43,647 nt of DNA from Blastocatellia bacterium (GTDB lineage Bacteria > Acidobacteriota > Blastocatellia > Pyrinomonadales > Pyrinomonadaceae). The notes beneath the pieces are model-generated. The model was not told the DNA's origin. It saw only the letters and a list, made by a program, of their open reading frames with translations, and did no database searches. Both the position numbers and the translations under genes were made by a program. Every line of letters begins with the position of its first letter. The stretch's first letter is position 1. Positions 7,204-14,115 of this stretch are shown here, piece after piece. Where the stretch lies: positions 67,903 to 111,549 of the forward strand of contig DNND01000045.1 in the NCBI GenBank assembly GCA_003488005.1, read 5' to 3'.

Positions 7204-7842
7204 CTAAGCTCCGGCGCCGCGCACGCCGGTTTGCTTTTGCAGGCGTTCCTCGGTCGCGGACCAATCAATGTTTGAGAAAAATGCTTCGATGTACTTCGGA
7301 CGCTCGGCTGGTTTGTAGTCGAGCAGATATGCGTGCTCCCAAACATCCATCACCAATATGGGATTAAAGCCTGCCACGTTTCCGGTTTCGTGAAGCGTAA
7401 TCCAATGGTTGGACAGCCGCCCGTTCTTCGGATTTTGATTACAGATGGCCCAACCGACGCCGCGCATTTTGCCGATGCCTACAAAGTCGGCTTTCCAAAT
7501 TTCGTAAGTGCCGAACGTAGCTGCGGCCGCCTTCGCAAATTGCGTCGTCGTTGCCGGGTCGCCGGTGCCGCCGCCCTTCTTTAGATTCTCGAAGTAATAT
7601 TCATGCAGCACCATGCCGTTGTACTCAAAACCCAGCCGCCGAGTTAATTCAGAGTATGCCGGCATCTCTTCCTGATCCACGTTGCCGTCGCTGATGAACT
7701 CAGTAATCCTCTCAGTCAGTTTGTTTGTTTCTTTGACGTAGCCTTCGTAAAGCTTGAAATGCATCTCCAGGGTTTCGTCCGAAATGCCTTTCAGCGCGCT
7801 CAAATCAAATTGTCTTGCCGTATAAGAACCAATTGAACTCAT
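7204..7842 (-). CDS. Fe/Mn superoxide dismutase
   Basis: A 212-residue SodA/SodB-family enzyme that dismutes superoxide to oxygen and hydrogen peroxide. Metal ligands are His28 (LEMHFKLYEGYV), His80 (MVLHEYYFEN), Asp166 and His170 (VMDVWEHAYLLDY). The N-terminal helix has HFKLYEGYV in place of the usual HYGKHHQTYV: it is one residue shorter and lacks the HH pair. This marks a divergent subgroup, so the metal preference is uncertain. The start at 7842 has GGAGG five bases upstream. The protein has no signal peptide, so it should act in the cytoplasm. Confidence 0.93.
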   Translation of the reverse strand: MSSIGSYTARQFDLSALKGISDETLEMHFKLYEGYVKETNKLTERITEFISDGNVDQEEMPAYSELTRRLGFEYNGMVLHEYYFENLKKGGGTGDPATTTQFAKAAAATFGTYEIWKADFVGIGKMRGVGWAICNQNPKNGRLSNHWITLHETGNVAGFNPILVMDVWEHAYLLDYKPAERPKYIEAFFSNIDWSATEERLQKQTGVRGAGA

Positions 7843-7977
7843 GTCGACCTCCAGTTGCCGCTCAAAACTCGACGCAACATGCGCAGAGTTACCACCAAAT
7901 AAAGTTGGGAGAGAGAACTATTGCTCGCGGATGTGCCGAATGCGTGGAGATGCTGAGGAATTAGTGTGACGGCTGCT

Positions 7978-8069
7978 CAGGAGGCAGTAGCAGACGGCAG
8001 GAGCAGGAAAGCAAGAGAGGCAGAAGCAGGAACGTTTCCTGCCTACTGCCTCCTGCACCTGCCTCCTGA
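7978..8069. repeat. inverted repeat of GCAGGAGGCAG units
   Basis: TCAGGAGGCAGTAGCAGACG (from 7978) is answered by ..CACCTGCCTCCTGA (to 8069) as an imperfect inverted copy. Both arms are built of repeated GGCAGGAG/GGCAGTAG steps. It ends seven bases before the stop codon of the urate-oxidase-N-like gene and separates it from the SOD gene. Confidence 0.6.
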
Positions 8070-8075
8070 TTTCAG

Positions 8076-8876
8076 TTACTTACCGAAGATTACCCAGTCG
8101 CCGTGTGCTGTCGCCATAAAGAGCAGCAGCGGAAGTGATAGCCAGGCGTTAGTTCTCGACGCCAGGAAAGCCTGGCGCGCGAGCTCGGGCGGTGCTGCGG
8201 GCCCGGTGCCGGCGGTCGCCGCAATGATTCGTTTATTGTTGGGCCAAATAATGCCCCAAACATTCAGCATCATGAGGATGCCATACGCGCCCCCAATCCC
8301 AATCGAGTATGTCTTGTTACTGGCATAACTTTCGGCGCCGACAGTGAGCATCCCATCGAAAAATTTCAGCAAGCCCCACGAGATGAACGCAACCAAAATG
8401 AACATCACGATCGCGAAGACACGTCCGTCCTTAATTAGCGCTGGGACTTTCTTAATAATCACAAATTCGACGATGAACAAAACAATCGGATAAGTCAGCC
8501 ATGCGAATAAAACCCACCAAAGATTGATGCTGCCACCGCCGATGTTGTTGGCGTTGGTGATGTCGGTTTTAAGGGTGTACATCGCAAAATACCCAAGGCC
8601 AGCAAGCACGGTTACCACGGCACCCCAGCGGAAATACCAAAGAGCTCGCCCAAGTAGGTCGGGGTTAACTTTCTTCTTCGTATCGGGGTCCAGCGCTTTT
8701 TGAACCGGCACATTCACAAGATTGAAAAAGTAGAGCAAACCAATCCAGGTAATGCCGGCCACGAAGTGGGCCCAACGCAAGATGATGCGCGTCAGCGCAA
8801 CACTATCCGGCGGATGAAAGAGATCCTGAAACATGGCCAAACTGACGGGGAGATGAACAGTCGACTCGATTAGCAT
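8076..8876 (-). CDS. urate hydroxylase PuuD N-terminal-like (Urate_ox_N) membrane protein
   Basis: A 266-residue integral membrane protein with about six hydrophobic helices. The first reads RWAHFVAGITWIGLLYFFN, a hallmark of the Urate_ox_N/PuuD family, and the last is LSLPLLLFMATAHGDW. In PuuD this membrane region is followed by a cytochrome c domain with CxxCH; here the protein stops without one and no separate cytochrome c gene is adjacent. A role in electron transfer is inference; a urate substrate is unproven. The start at 8876 has a strong GGAGG five bases upstream; an in-frame codon at 8915 would add a polar N-terminus encoded by repeat DNA. Confidence 0.75.
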   Translation of the reverse strand: MLIESTVHLPVSLAMFQDLFHPPDSVALTRIILRWAHFVAGITWIGLLYFFNLVNVPVQKALDPDTKKKVNPDLLGRALWYFRWGAVVTVLAGLGYFAMYTLKTDITNANNIGGGSINLWWVLFAWLTYPIVLFIVEFVIIKKVPALIKDGRVFAIVMFILVAFISWGLLKFFDGMLTVGAESYASNKTYSIGIGGAYGILMMLNVWGIIWPNNKRIIAATAGTGPAAPPELARQAFLASRTNAWLSLPLLLFMATAHGDWVIFGK

Positions 8877-8888
8877 ATGACCTCCGGA

Positions 8889-9010
8889 GTAAGACAGGCA
8901 TTCCTGCCTGTCCAAGTTTCTTTGTTAACAACACACAGACAGGAACGTCTGTGCATTGACTCTCTCTCTCTCTCTCTCTCTCAGCGAGGGACAGACAGGA
9001 AGGTCTGTCC
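8889..9010. repeat. compound GACAGG palindromes with (TC)n tract
   Basis: Three related palindromes: GACAGGCATTCCTGCCTGTC within 8889-8913, CAGACAGGAACGTCTG at about 8937-8952 and GGACAGACAGG..TCTGTCC at 8989-9010. Between the last two is an 11-unit TC microsatellite (8961-8982). The first 25 bases recur exactly at 43532-43556 after gyrB. The element lies immediately upstream of the ribosome site of the membrane protein gene. Confidence 0.78.
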
Positions 9011-9086
9011 TACTTTTATTGAATACGCGCGCAGATTACACCCTGAGACTGGTTGTGCGCAATAACATCTCCGGCTAGCGACAAGC

Positions 9087-9160
9087 AGTTCAGAGTACAA
9101 CCTTCAGGTTGCGGTCGTTGGTAGGGGCTACGCAGCAAGCTAAAGCTTGTACTCTAAACT
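9087..9160. repeat. palindromic repeat, AGTTCAGAGT family, copy 2
   Basis: AGTTCAGAGTACAACC (from 9087) and GCTTGTACTCTAAACT (to 9160) form the same imperfect inverted pair as the copy at 5593-5665, with a different central 24 bases. It ends six bases before the ferredoxin stop codon. Confidence 0.77.
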
Positions 9161-9165
9161 ACGGG

Positions 9166-9501
9166 CTATTCGTCTAACGGCCGCGGGCCGGCATCCATCC
9201 CTCTGACGCTCGCCTGGTTGATCACTTTGACTTTCAGATCATCCTTAATGTGAATTTGGCAAGAGAGGCGGATGTGATCAGCGAGTTCAGCTTCCATCGC
9301 CAGCCGATTTCGCTCCAACTCGCCCATCTCGCCGGGATCACCATCGAGCACTTCGACGCGGCACGTCGTGCAGCGAGCGTTGCCGCCGCAGCGATGCAGA
9401 ATGTCAATGCCCGCATCCTCGATAGCGAGCACCAGTTTCTTACCTTCGGGCGCTTCAATAACCTGTGTTCCAGTCGCAGTTTCGGCTTCAATCTTCGGCA
9501 T
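9166..9501 (-). CDS. 2Fe-2S ferredoxin (plant/adrenodoxin fold)
   Basis: A 111-residue soluble electron carrier. The cluster ligands are Cys38, Cys44 and Cys47 (HRCGGNARCTTCRVEV) and Cys81 (RLSCQIHI), the C-x5-C-x2-C...C spacing of [2Fe-2S] ferredoxins. The start at 9501 has GGGAG eight to nine bases upstream. No obvious reductase or oxygenase partner is adjacent; the next gene downstream is the membrane protein at 8076-8876, which may or may not be its partner. Confidence 0.92.
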   Translation of the reverse strand: MPKIEAETATGTQVIEAPEGKKLVLAIEDAGIDILHRCGGNARCTTCRVEVLDGDPGEMGELERNRLAMEAELADHIRLSCQIHIKDDLKVKVINQASVRGMDAGPRPLDE

Positions 9502-9578
9502 CAGTTCGACTCCCGGCTTTGTATTTGATTGCGAATGAATGTGTCACAACTAAAAAGGTTGAGCAAGTCGGCGCGTAA

Positions 9579-9725
9579 GAAGAGCGGGGGTAAACCCACT
9601 TTCCCGACCTTGAGCTAATCCAGCGCCTGCTTCGACTCAACTTCCGGAAAGGCTTTCGATCCATGAATCCAAAAGCGACTCTGATTGTCTCAGGGTCGGG
9701 AAGGCGGGTTTACTCCCGCTCTTTT
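9579..9725. repeat. inverted repeat AAGAGCGGGNGTAAACCC, overlapping a gene end
   Basis: Arm 1 (9579-9613) reads AAGAGCGGGGGTAAACCCAC and on through TTCCCGACC; arm 2 (9691-9725) is its inverted copy. Arm 2 overlaps the 3' end of the acetyltransferase gene and supplies its last codons and stop. Confidence 0.8.
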
Positions 9726-10192
9726 TGATCCAGGAGCAGTTCCATGAAGGTCGCGCCTGCAACCGGATTATTGTAGTAAGGCGCAATCTCCTGAAAACCA
9801 AACGAGCGGTACATTGCCATAGCCTGGTCCATCTTGCCAGACAAGGTGTCGAGCCGCAGACTCGCGTAGCCGATCTGCTTAGCAGCAGCAATCAACTTCT
9901 CAATCAAACTTCGGCCCAATCCGTGGTCACGAAATTCAGGCCGCACATACAGCCGTTTGATCTCGCCGACGCCATCGCCAATTTTCCGCAGGGCAATGCA
10001 GCCCATCACCTGATCGCCATCGTCAGCAAGAAATAAGCGACCGCTTGGCGGCGCATAGTCACCAGGTAACCCCGCCAGCTCTTTGTCGAAATTTTGAAAA
10101 CAGAGGTTTATCCCCAGCCAAGCGGCGTATTCTTCAAACAATTCACGCGCTCGCTGAATGTCTGGTGCAGTCAAAGCCTGTCGAATTCTCAT
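9710..10192 (-). CDS. GNAT-family N-acetyltransferase
   Basis: A 160-residue acetyl-CoA-dependent acyltransferase. Motif A is clear: GEIKRLYVRPEFRDHGLGRSLIEKLI, where RDHGLGRSL is the R/Q-x-x-G-x-G/A pyrophosphate-binding loop, followed by YASLRLDTLSGKMDQAMAMYRSFGF (motif B). The substrate cannot be inferred. The final residues QKERE and the stop codon come from the arm of an inverted repeat (9691-9725), so the natural C-terminus may have been replaced when the repeat inserted. It lies 24 bases downstream of the DUF6438-like gene and is probably co-transcribed. Confidence 0.88.
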   Translation of the reverse strand: MRIRQALTAPDIQRARELFEEYAAWLGINLCFQNFDKELAGLPGDYAPPSGRLFLADDGDQVMGCIALRKIGDGVGEIKRLYVRPEFRDHGLGRSLIEKLIAAAKQIGYASLRLDTLSGKMDQAMAMYRSFGFQEIAPYYNNPVAGATFMELLLDQKERE

Positions 10193-10216
10193 TTTGTGGC
10201 ATTGTTACTTTGGGTG

Positions 10217-10744
10217 CTAATGATCTAACCACTGGACATCTGCGGTCGTGCCGTCGATGGCCTTTTGAATAGTCCAAAGCTCCAAAGGAGTCTCTCCATA
10301 AAGATGGGTTACGGTCTTGCGGTGTCCGTCGCGAATCGCGCTTACTCTTACAATCACACAGTCTGCACAGCCGCTATTCTCGGGATACACTCTTTGCAGC
10401 TTAAAGAAACCTTGCGCCTCGAGCAGCTGAGCTAGTTGGTCAAACTCGAAGCTTGATAAATCGCCCTGCCTGGTTTCTCCACTTCTGGTGGCAGTGCGCA
10501 TAGCGCTTGAATAGTATTTTTCGCTACCCTCTCTACGAAAGGTGATTTCGTAATCGGGACATTTAAGACCGCCGCACCAATCGTTATATACGTTCATCGA
10601 TATTTCTGTAATCAGACCTTGGGCAGACTGTGGTATCTCCGGATCCGCCATTCTGTAATCCCACTTATCTTTGAACACAACAGTGGCTAAGCCAACCGCC
10701 GTCAAGGTCGTAAAGATAAGCAGAATATGAACGCGGCGATTCAC
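10217..10744 (-). CDS. membrane-anchored or secreted DUF6438-like protein
   Basis: A 175-residue protein with an N-terminal hydrophobic segment (VHILLIFTTLTAVGLATVVF), likely an uncleaved anchor. The remainder fits the DUF6438 pattern: KCPDYEITFRREGSEKYY, a central DLSSFEFDQLAQLLEAQGFF and a C-terminal HRKTVTHLYGE. Four cysteines outside the membrane (WCGGLKC and GCADC) could form disulfides. The start is GTG at 10744, with GGAG seven bases upstream. Function unknown; the family call is from memory of the pattern. Confidence 0.65.
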   Translation of the reverse strand: MNRRVHILLIFTTLTAVGLATVVFKDKWDYRMADPEIPQSAQGLITEISMNVYNDWCGGLKCPDYEITFRREGSEKYYSSAMRTATRSGETRQGDLSSFEFDQLAQLLEAQGFFKLQRVYPENSGCADCVIVRVSAIRDGHRKTVTHLYGETPLELWTIQKAIDGTTADVQWLDH

Positions 10745-10845
10745 AAACGTCTCCAGAGTTATCTCTCGAAGGAGTGGGTAATGACTCAGACACCGTTTCC
10801 ATTCATTCGGTTCCAGTAGTGTCTTAGTTTGTTCTCACTAGAATA

Positions 10846-10915
10846 ATGACGCGGCACGTGAAAGCGGCTCGCGTCTTTTGCAAGACAAACGAGCCGCTCT
10901 CCAGCACCGCGTCAT
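10846..10915. repeat. triple nested stem between erpA and the DUF6438-like gene
   Basis: Outer stem ATGACGCGG (10846-10854) with CCGCGTCAT (10907-10915), middle stem AGCGGCTCG (10863-10871) with CGAGCCGCT (10890-10898), inner GTCTT/AAGAC with loop TTGC. No good T-tract follows on either strand, so a classic terminator is doubtful, though the minus-strand TTT after the middle stem is compatible with a weak one downstream of erpA. Confidence 0.7.
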
Positions 10916-10939
10916 ATGTTGGACAGACTGTCCTACTGC

Positions 10940-11329
10940 TTATGCAGTAAACGACGTACCGCAGCCGCAGCTGCCCGTCGCGTTCGGATTCGTAAACGTA
11001 AAGCCCGACCCCATCACTCCAGTGACGTAGTCGATTCTGACGCCGTTTAAATACTGGCCGCTGAACATATCGACGAAGAGTTTCACGCCGCTTTGATCGA
11101 GCACAAAATCGCCCTGTCGTGATTCTTCTTCAATGTTCAAGCTGTACTGAAATCCCGAGCAGCCGCCGGGGACCACGCGCACACGCAGGCCGGCAGTTTC
11201 CGGTAGACCCTCTTCGCTGGTCATAAACTTTTTAATCTCGCCTATCGCAGCTTCGGTGACGTCGAGAGTCATCGCAGGAGCATTCGGCGTCATGCCGGTT
11301 GTCCCAGTTGAGGCGGTTTGTGTAGACAT
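10940..11329 (-). CDS. erpA: A-type iron-sulfur carrier/insertion protein ErpA
   Basis: A 129-residue HesB/IscA-family protein that carries Fe-S clusters to apo-enzymes. It shows the three conserved cysteines: Cys57 in VPGGCSGFQYSL, Cys121 and Cys123 in GSCGCGTSF. The GGCSGFQY and FTNPNA segments are closer to ErpA than to IscA. The first 20 residues are a Thr/Ala-rich extension not found in E. coli ErpA. The Fe-S scaffold-type ATPase gene mrp is immediately upstream on the same strand (105-bp gap), suggesting a shared role in cluster delivery. Confidence 0.9.
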   Translation of the reverse strand: MSTQTASTGTTGMTPNAPAMTLDVTEAAIGEIKKFMTSEEGLPETAGLRVRVVPGGCSGFQYSLNIEEESRQGDFVLDQSGVKLFVDMFSGQYLNGVRIDYVTGVMGSGFTFTNPNATGSCGCGTSFTA

Positions 11330-11434
11330 TTCTTTTCTTCTCCTAAAGTAAAATCCGGTTAATTAGTTCAATTATTCGATGTTTTCGCTGTCTAAAAAAC
11401 TCAAAAACAGCCAAGTAAAAGCCACAAATTCAGT

Positions 11435-12517
11435 TTACTGTCCTTTGCCTAAAACAACAAGTTCAGGTTTCATCGCCTCAATCGAGACATAGCGCGCCAC
11501 TTCCTCGGCTACGCGCCGAAAAGCGACGGCCTGCGGTGACTCAGGATGGCTAACCACGACGGGAACGCCCTTGTCGCCGCCTTCCCTGACTTCCATGCCA
11601 AGCGGAATCGTACCCAGCAACGGCACGTGATACATCTCAGCCAACCGTGCGCCCCCGCCTTCGCCAAAAATGTTGTAGCGAATGCCGGTGTCGGGCGCGA
11701 CGAAGTAGCTCATGTTCTCAATGATTCCCAGCACCGGGATCGCAACCGTTTCAAACATGCGCAGCGCGCGTCGCACGTCGGCAACGGCAACGTCTTGCGG
11801 AGTCGTCACCAACACGGCACCCTGAACGGGAACGAGTTGGGCCAGCGATAACTGAACATCGCCCGTGCCCGGCGGCATATCGACGATCAAATAATCCAGC
11901 TCGCCCCATTTCACATCCGATAAGAACTGCTTGACCAGACCATGCAGAATTGGACCACGTACGATCATCGGTTTATCGCCCGGCTGCAGCAAGGCCATCG
12001 ACATCAACTTAACGCCGTAGGCCTCGATCGGAACTAACTTGTTGCCTTCAACTTCCGGCCGCGCTTCGCTAGCTCCTAACATGATAGGAACGTTTGGTCC
12101 ATAAACGTCGATATCCATGACGCCCACTCGCGCGCCATCGAGCGCCAGCGAAACCGCCAGGTTTACTGCGACCGTTGATTTGCCTACGCCGCCTTTTCCA
12201 GATGAAACCGCGATGATGTTGCGCACGCCTTCGACAGCGATCTTGTCGCCGATACCGCGACCCTTCGGCACCTCAGCATCCATTGTTACGGCGACTGCGG
12301 TAACGCCAGGCAGCGCGCTTACAAGTTCCTGCGCCGCACTTTCCATCTCTGCTTTGACCGGGCAGGCGGGCGTTGTCAGCACAATACGAAACGAAACATT
12401 GCCGCCGTCGATCTTCAAGTCTTTAATAAAGCCGAGCGTAACGATGTCTTTGTGCAGATCGGGGTCTTTGATTTGGTGCAGAGCGTCGAGTACTTGCTGT
12501 TCAGTTACTTGTGACAT
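11435..12517 (-). CDS. mrp: Mrp/ApbC-type Fe-S cluster carrier ATPase lacking the CxxC motif
   Basis: A 360-residue protein with an N-terminal MIP18/DUF59 domain (residues about 1-80, including TTPACPVK) and a C-terminal MinD-like P-loop NTPase. The deviant Walker A is GKGGVGKST (107-115), with DIDVYGPNVPI and DMPPGTGDVQLSL following. In E. coli and Salmonella Mrp/ApbC, ENMS is followed by a CxxC that binds a bridging 4Fe-4S cluster; here the same place reads ENMSYFVAPDTGIRYNIFG with no cysteines. It may therefore work differently. Located just upstream of erpA, which supports Fe-S biogenesis. Confidence 0.92.
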   Translation of the reverse strand: MSQVTEQQVLDALHQIKDPDLHKDIVTLGFIKDLKIDGGNVSFRIVLTTPACPVKAEMESAAQELVSALPGVTAVAVTMDAEVPKGRGIGDKIAVEGVRNIIAVSSGKGGVGKSTVAVNLAVSLALDGARVGVMDIDVYGPNVPIMLGASEARPEVEGNKLVPIEAYGVKLMSMALLQPGDKPMIVRGPILHGLVKQFLSDVKWGELDYLIVDMPPGTGDVQLSLAQLVPVQGAVLVTTPQDVAVADVRRALRMFETVAIPVLGIIENMSYFVAPDTGIRYNIFGEGGGARLAEMYHVPLLGTIPLGMEVREGGDKGVPVVVSHPESPQAVAFRRVAEEVARYVSIEAMKPELVVLGKGQ

Positions 12518-12611
12518 AGGGATTTAGAACCAAGCTTTTTGTGAATTATTGTTTTGAAAGCGTAGCTGATTGAAAGTTGTAACGCAAACGGGTAGTTTGC
12601 GTTTCGCCAAG

Positions 12612-12691
12612 CTCAAGAAGTTCAGAGTCCAAGCTTAGCTTGCGTGCTTACGCAACGAGCAACCTGAAGGTTAGACTCTGAACTTCTTGAG
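12612..12691. repeat. palindromic repeat, AGTTCAGAGT family, copy 3
   Basis: Here the outer arms are longest and perfect: CTCAAGAAGTTCAGAGTC (12612-12629) and its inverse at 12674-12691. Inside are AAGCTTAGCTTG and CAACCTGAAGGTT steps and a TGCGTGCTTACGCA mini-palindrome. Located between the fabF stop codon and the start of mrp. Confidence 0.8.
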
Positions 12692-12703
12692 TGTTGCCAA
12701 GGT

Positions 12704-13969
12704 CTACAACTTTTCAATCACCAGGGCGCTGTTCTTTGATCCAAAACCAATGCAGTTGCACAGCGCAACCCTCACGTCAGCTTTCCTTGCGTGGTTAGCA
12801 ACATAATCTAAATCGCAGGCGGGATCAGCCTGGTCCAGATTTATTGTCGGCGGAATGATGCCGGTGTGCATCGCGCACAAAGCCGCGCTGACGCCCGCTG
12901 CTCCACTCGCGCCTTGCGGATGGCCGATTTGTGACTTGGTCGCCGACATCGGCGTAGCGATAGCCCGTCCGTTCAGTGCAATTTTCAGCGCGCTCGTTTC
13001 AATTCGATCGTTAAGAACAGTTGAGGTTCCGTGCAGGTTTACGTAATCAATCTCCGCCGCATCTCGTCCCGCATCGTCAAGCGCCAGCTTCATTGCGCGC
13101 GCGGGTTCGTCGCCCGACTCTTCAAGACGAACACGATGATAAGCGTCACAGGTCGCGCCATAACCGGTAATCTCTGCGTAAACCTTGGCGCCGCGATCTT
13201 GTGCGTGCTCGAATTCCTCGAGCACGTAAATCCAGGCGCCTTCACCGAGCACGATCCCGGAACGATTCAAAGAGAATGGCCGCGAAGCCCGCGCCGGTTC
13301 ATCATTCCAGTCCGTCGTTAAGACCGTCATCAAATTGAAGCCGGCCAAAATTCCCGGCGCGATCGGCGCATCAACGCCGCCCGCCAACATTAAATCCTGG
13401 CGGCCCAGCGCAATGTGTTGCGCGGCGTAGGCAAGCGCATCAGTCGAACTGGTGCAACCGGTCGAGACGATGTGCGACAGTCCGCGCAGGCCAAACGCCA
13501 TCGACAACTCGCTGGATAGACCGCCGTGCGTCGACGAAGGAATTGTGTAGACACTGGCTTTCATCGAAGAGCCATTAAACCAGTAAGCGTACTGCTGTTC
13601 GGTAAACGCGAGACCGCCGCCGCCGGTTCCCAAGACCACACCAAAAGCGCGGCGCTGCTCAAGTGAAAAGTCGTCCGGTTTGAGATTCGTATCCGCTAAC
13701 GCTTCGCGCGCCGCGGCCAAGGCGAGCGGAACTGTTCGCGGCACGTGTTTGCGATCCTTGGGATTCAGTTGGGCTTCCCAATCAAAGTCCTGAACCTGTG
13801 CAGCAATTTTTACCGGCGAGGCAGAAACATCAAACGAATCAATCTGCCGCACGCCGCTTTCGCCTTTGATTAGCGCGTTCCAGAACACTTCCCGCCCAAT
13901 GCCGAGTGGCGTGACACAGCCCATGCCGGTGATGACGACGCGGCGAGGTTGCTTGAACTGATTGAGCAT
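12704..13969 (-). CDS. fabF: beta-ketoacyl-ACP synthase II-like (FabF family)
   Basis: A 421-residue thiolase-fold condensing enzyme. The Cys-His-His triad is Cys172 (VSTGCTSSTDA), His313 (NLHGTSTVLND) and His350 (KSQIGHPQGASGA) with Lys345. The standard FabF motif SMTGHLLGAAG is altered to SQIGHPQGASG and the protein keeps the acyl-enzyme elongation architecture. No acpP, fabD or fabG lies next to it, so it may be a secondary-metabolite or specialised ketosynthase rather than the housekeeping copy. The start ATG at 13969 has no clear ribosome site. Confidence 0.85.
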   Translation of the reverse strand: MLNQFKQPRRVVITGMGCVTPLGIGREVFWNALIKGESGVRQIDSFDVSASPVKIAAQVQDFDWEAQLNPKDRKHVPRTVPLALAAAREALADTNLKPDDFSLEQRRAFGVVLGTGGGGLAFTEQQYAYWFNGSSMKASVYTIPSSTHGGLSSELSMAFGLRGLSHIVSTGCTSSTDALAYAAQHIALGRQDLMLAGGVDAPIAPGILAGFNLMTVLTTDWNDEPARASRPFSLNRSGIVLGEGAWIYVLEEFEHAQDRGAKVYAEITGYGATCDAYHRVRLEESGDEPARAMKLALDDAGRDAAEIDYVNLHGTSTVLNDRIETSALKIALNGRAIATPMSATKSQIGHPQGASGAAGVSAALCAMHTGIIPPTINLDQADPACDLDYVANHARKADVRVALCNCIGFGSKNSALVIEKL

Positions 13970-14059
13970 GCGAATTGATTACTAGAACAGAAAAGGAGTT
14001 CCGATTTGCTTGTCAGAATAACACTGCCTCTACCTAACCGCTAAGGAGTTGCAGAGAAG

Positions 14060-14090
14060 AAAAGGCCCGGCGTGTGACGTCGGGCCTTTT
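14060..14090 (-). terminator. Rho-independent terminator (works on both strands)
   Basis: Perfect 10-bp stem AAAAGGCCCG/CGGGCCTTTT around an 11-base loop. On the minus strand the stem is followed by TTTTCTTCTC, so it should end transcripts of the SPFH gene before fabF. The plus strand also has a short T run. Confidence 0.85.
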
Positions 14091-14115
14091 GCAGCATGCT
14101 AATGAGAAGCGAAAG

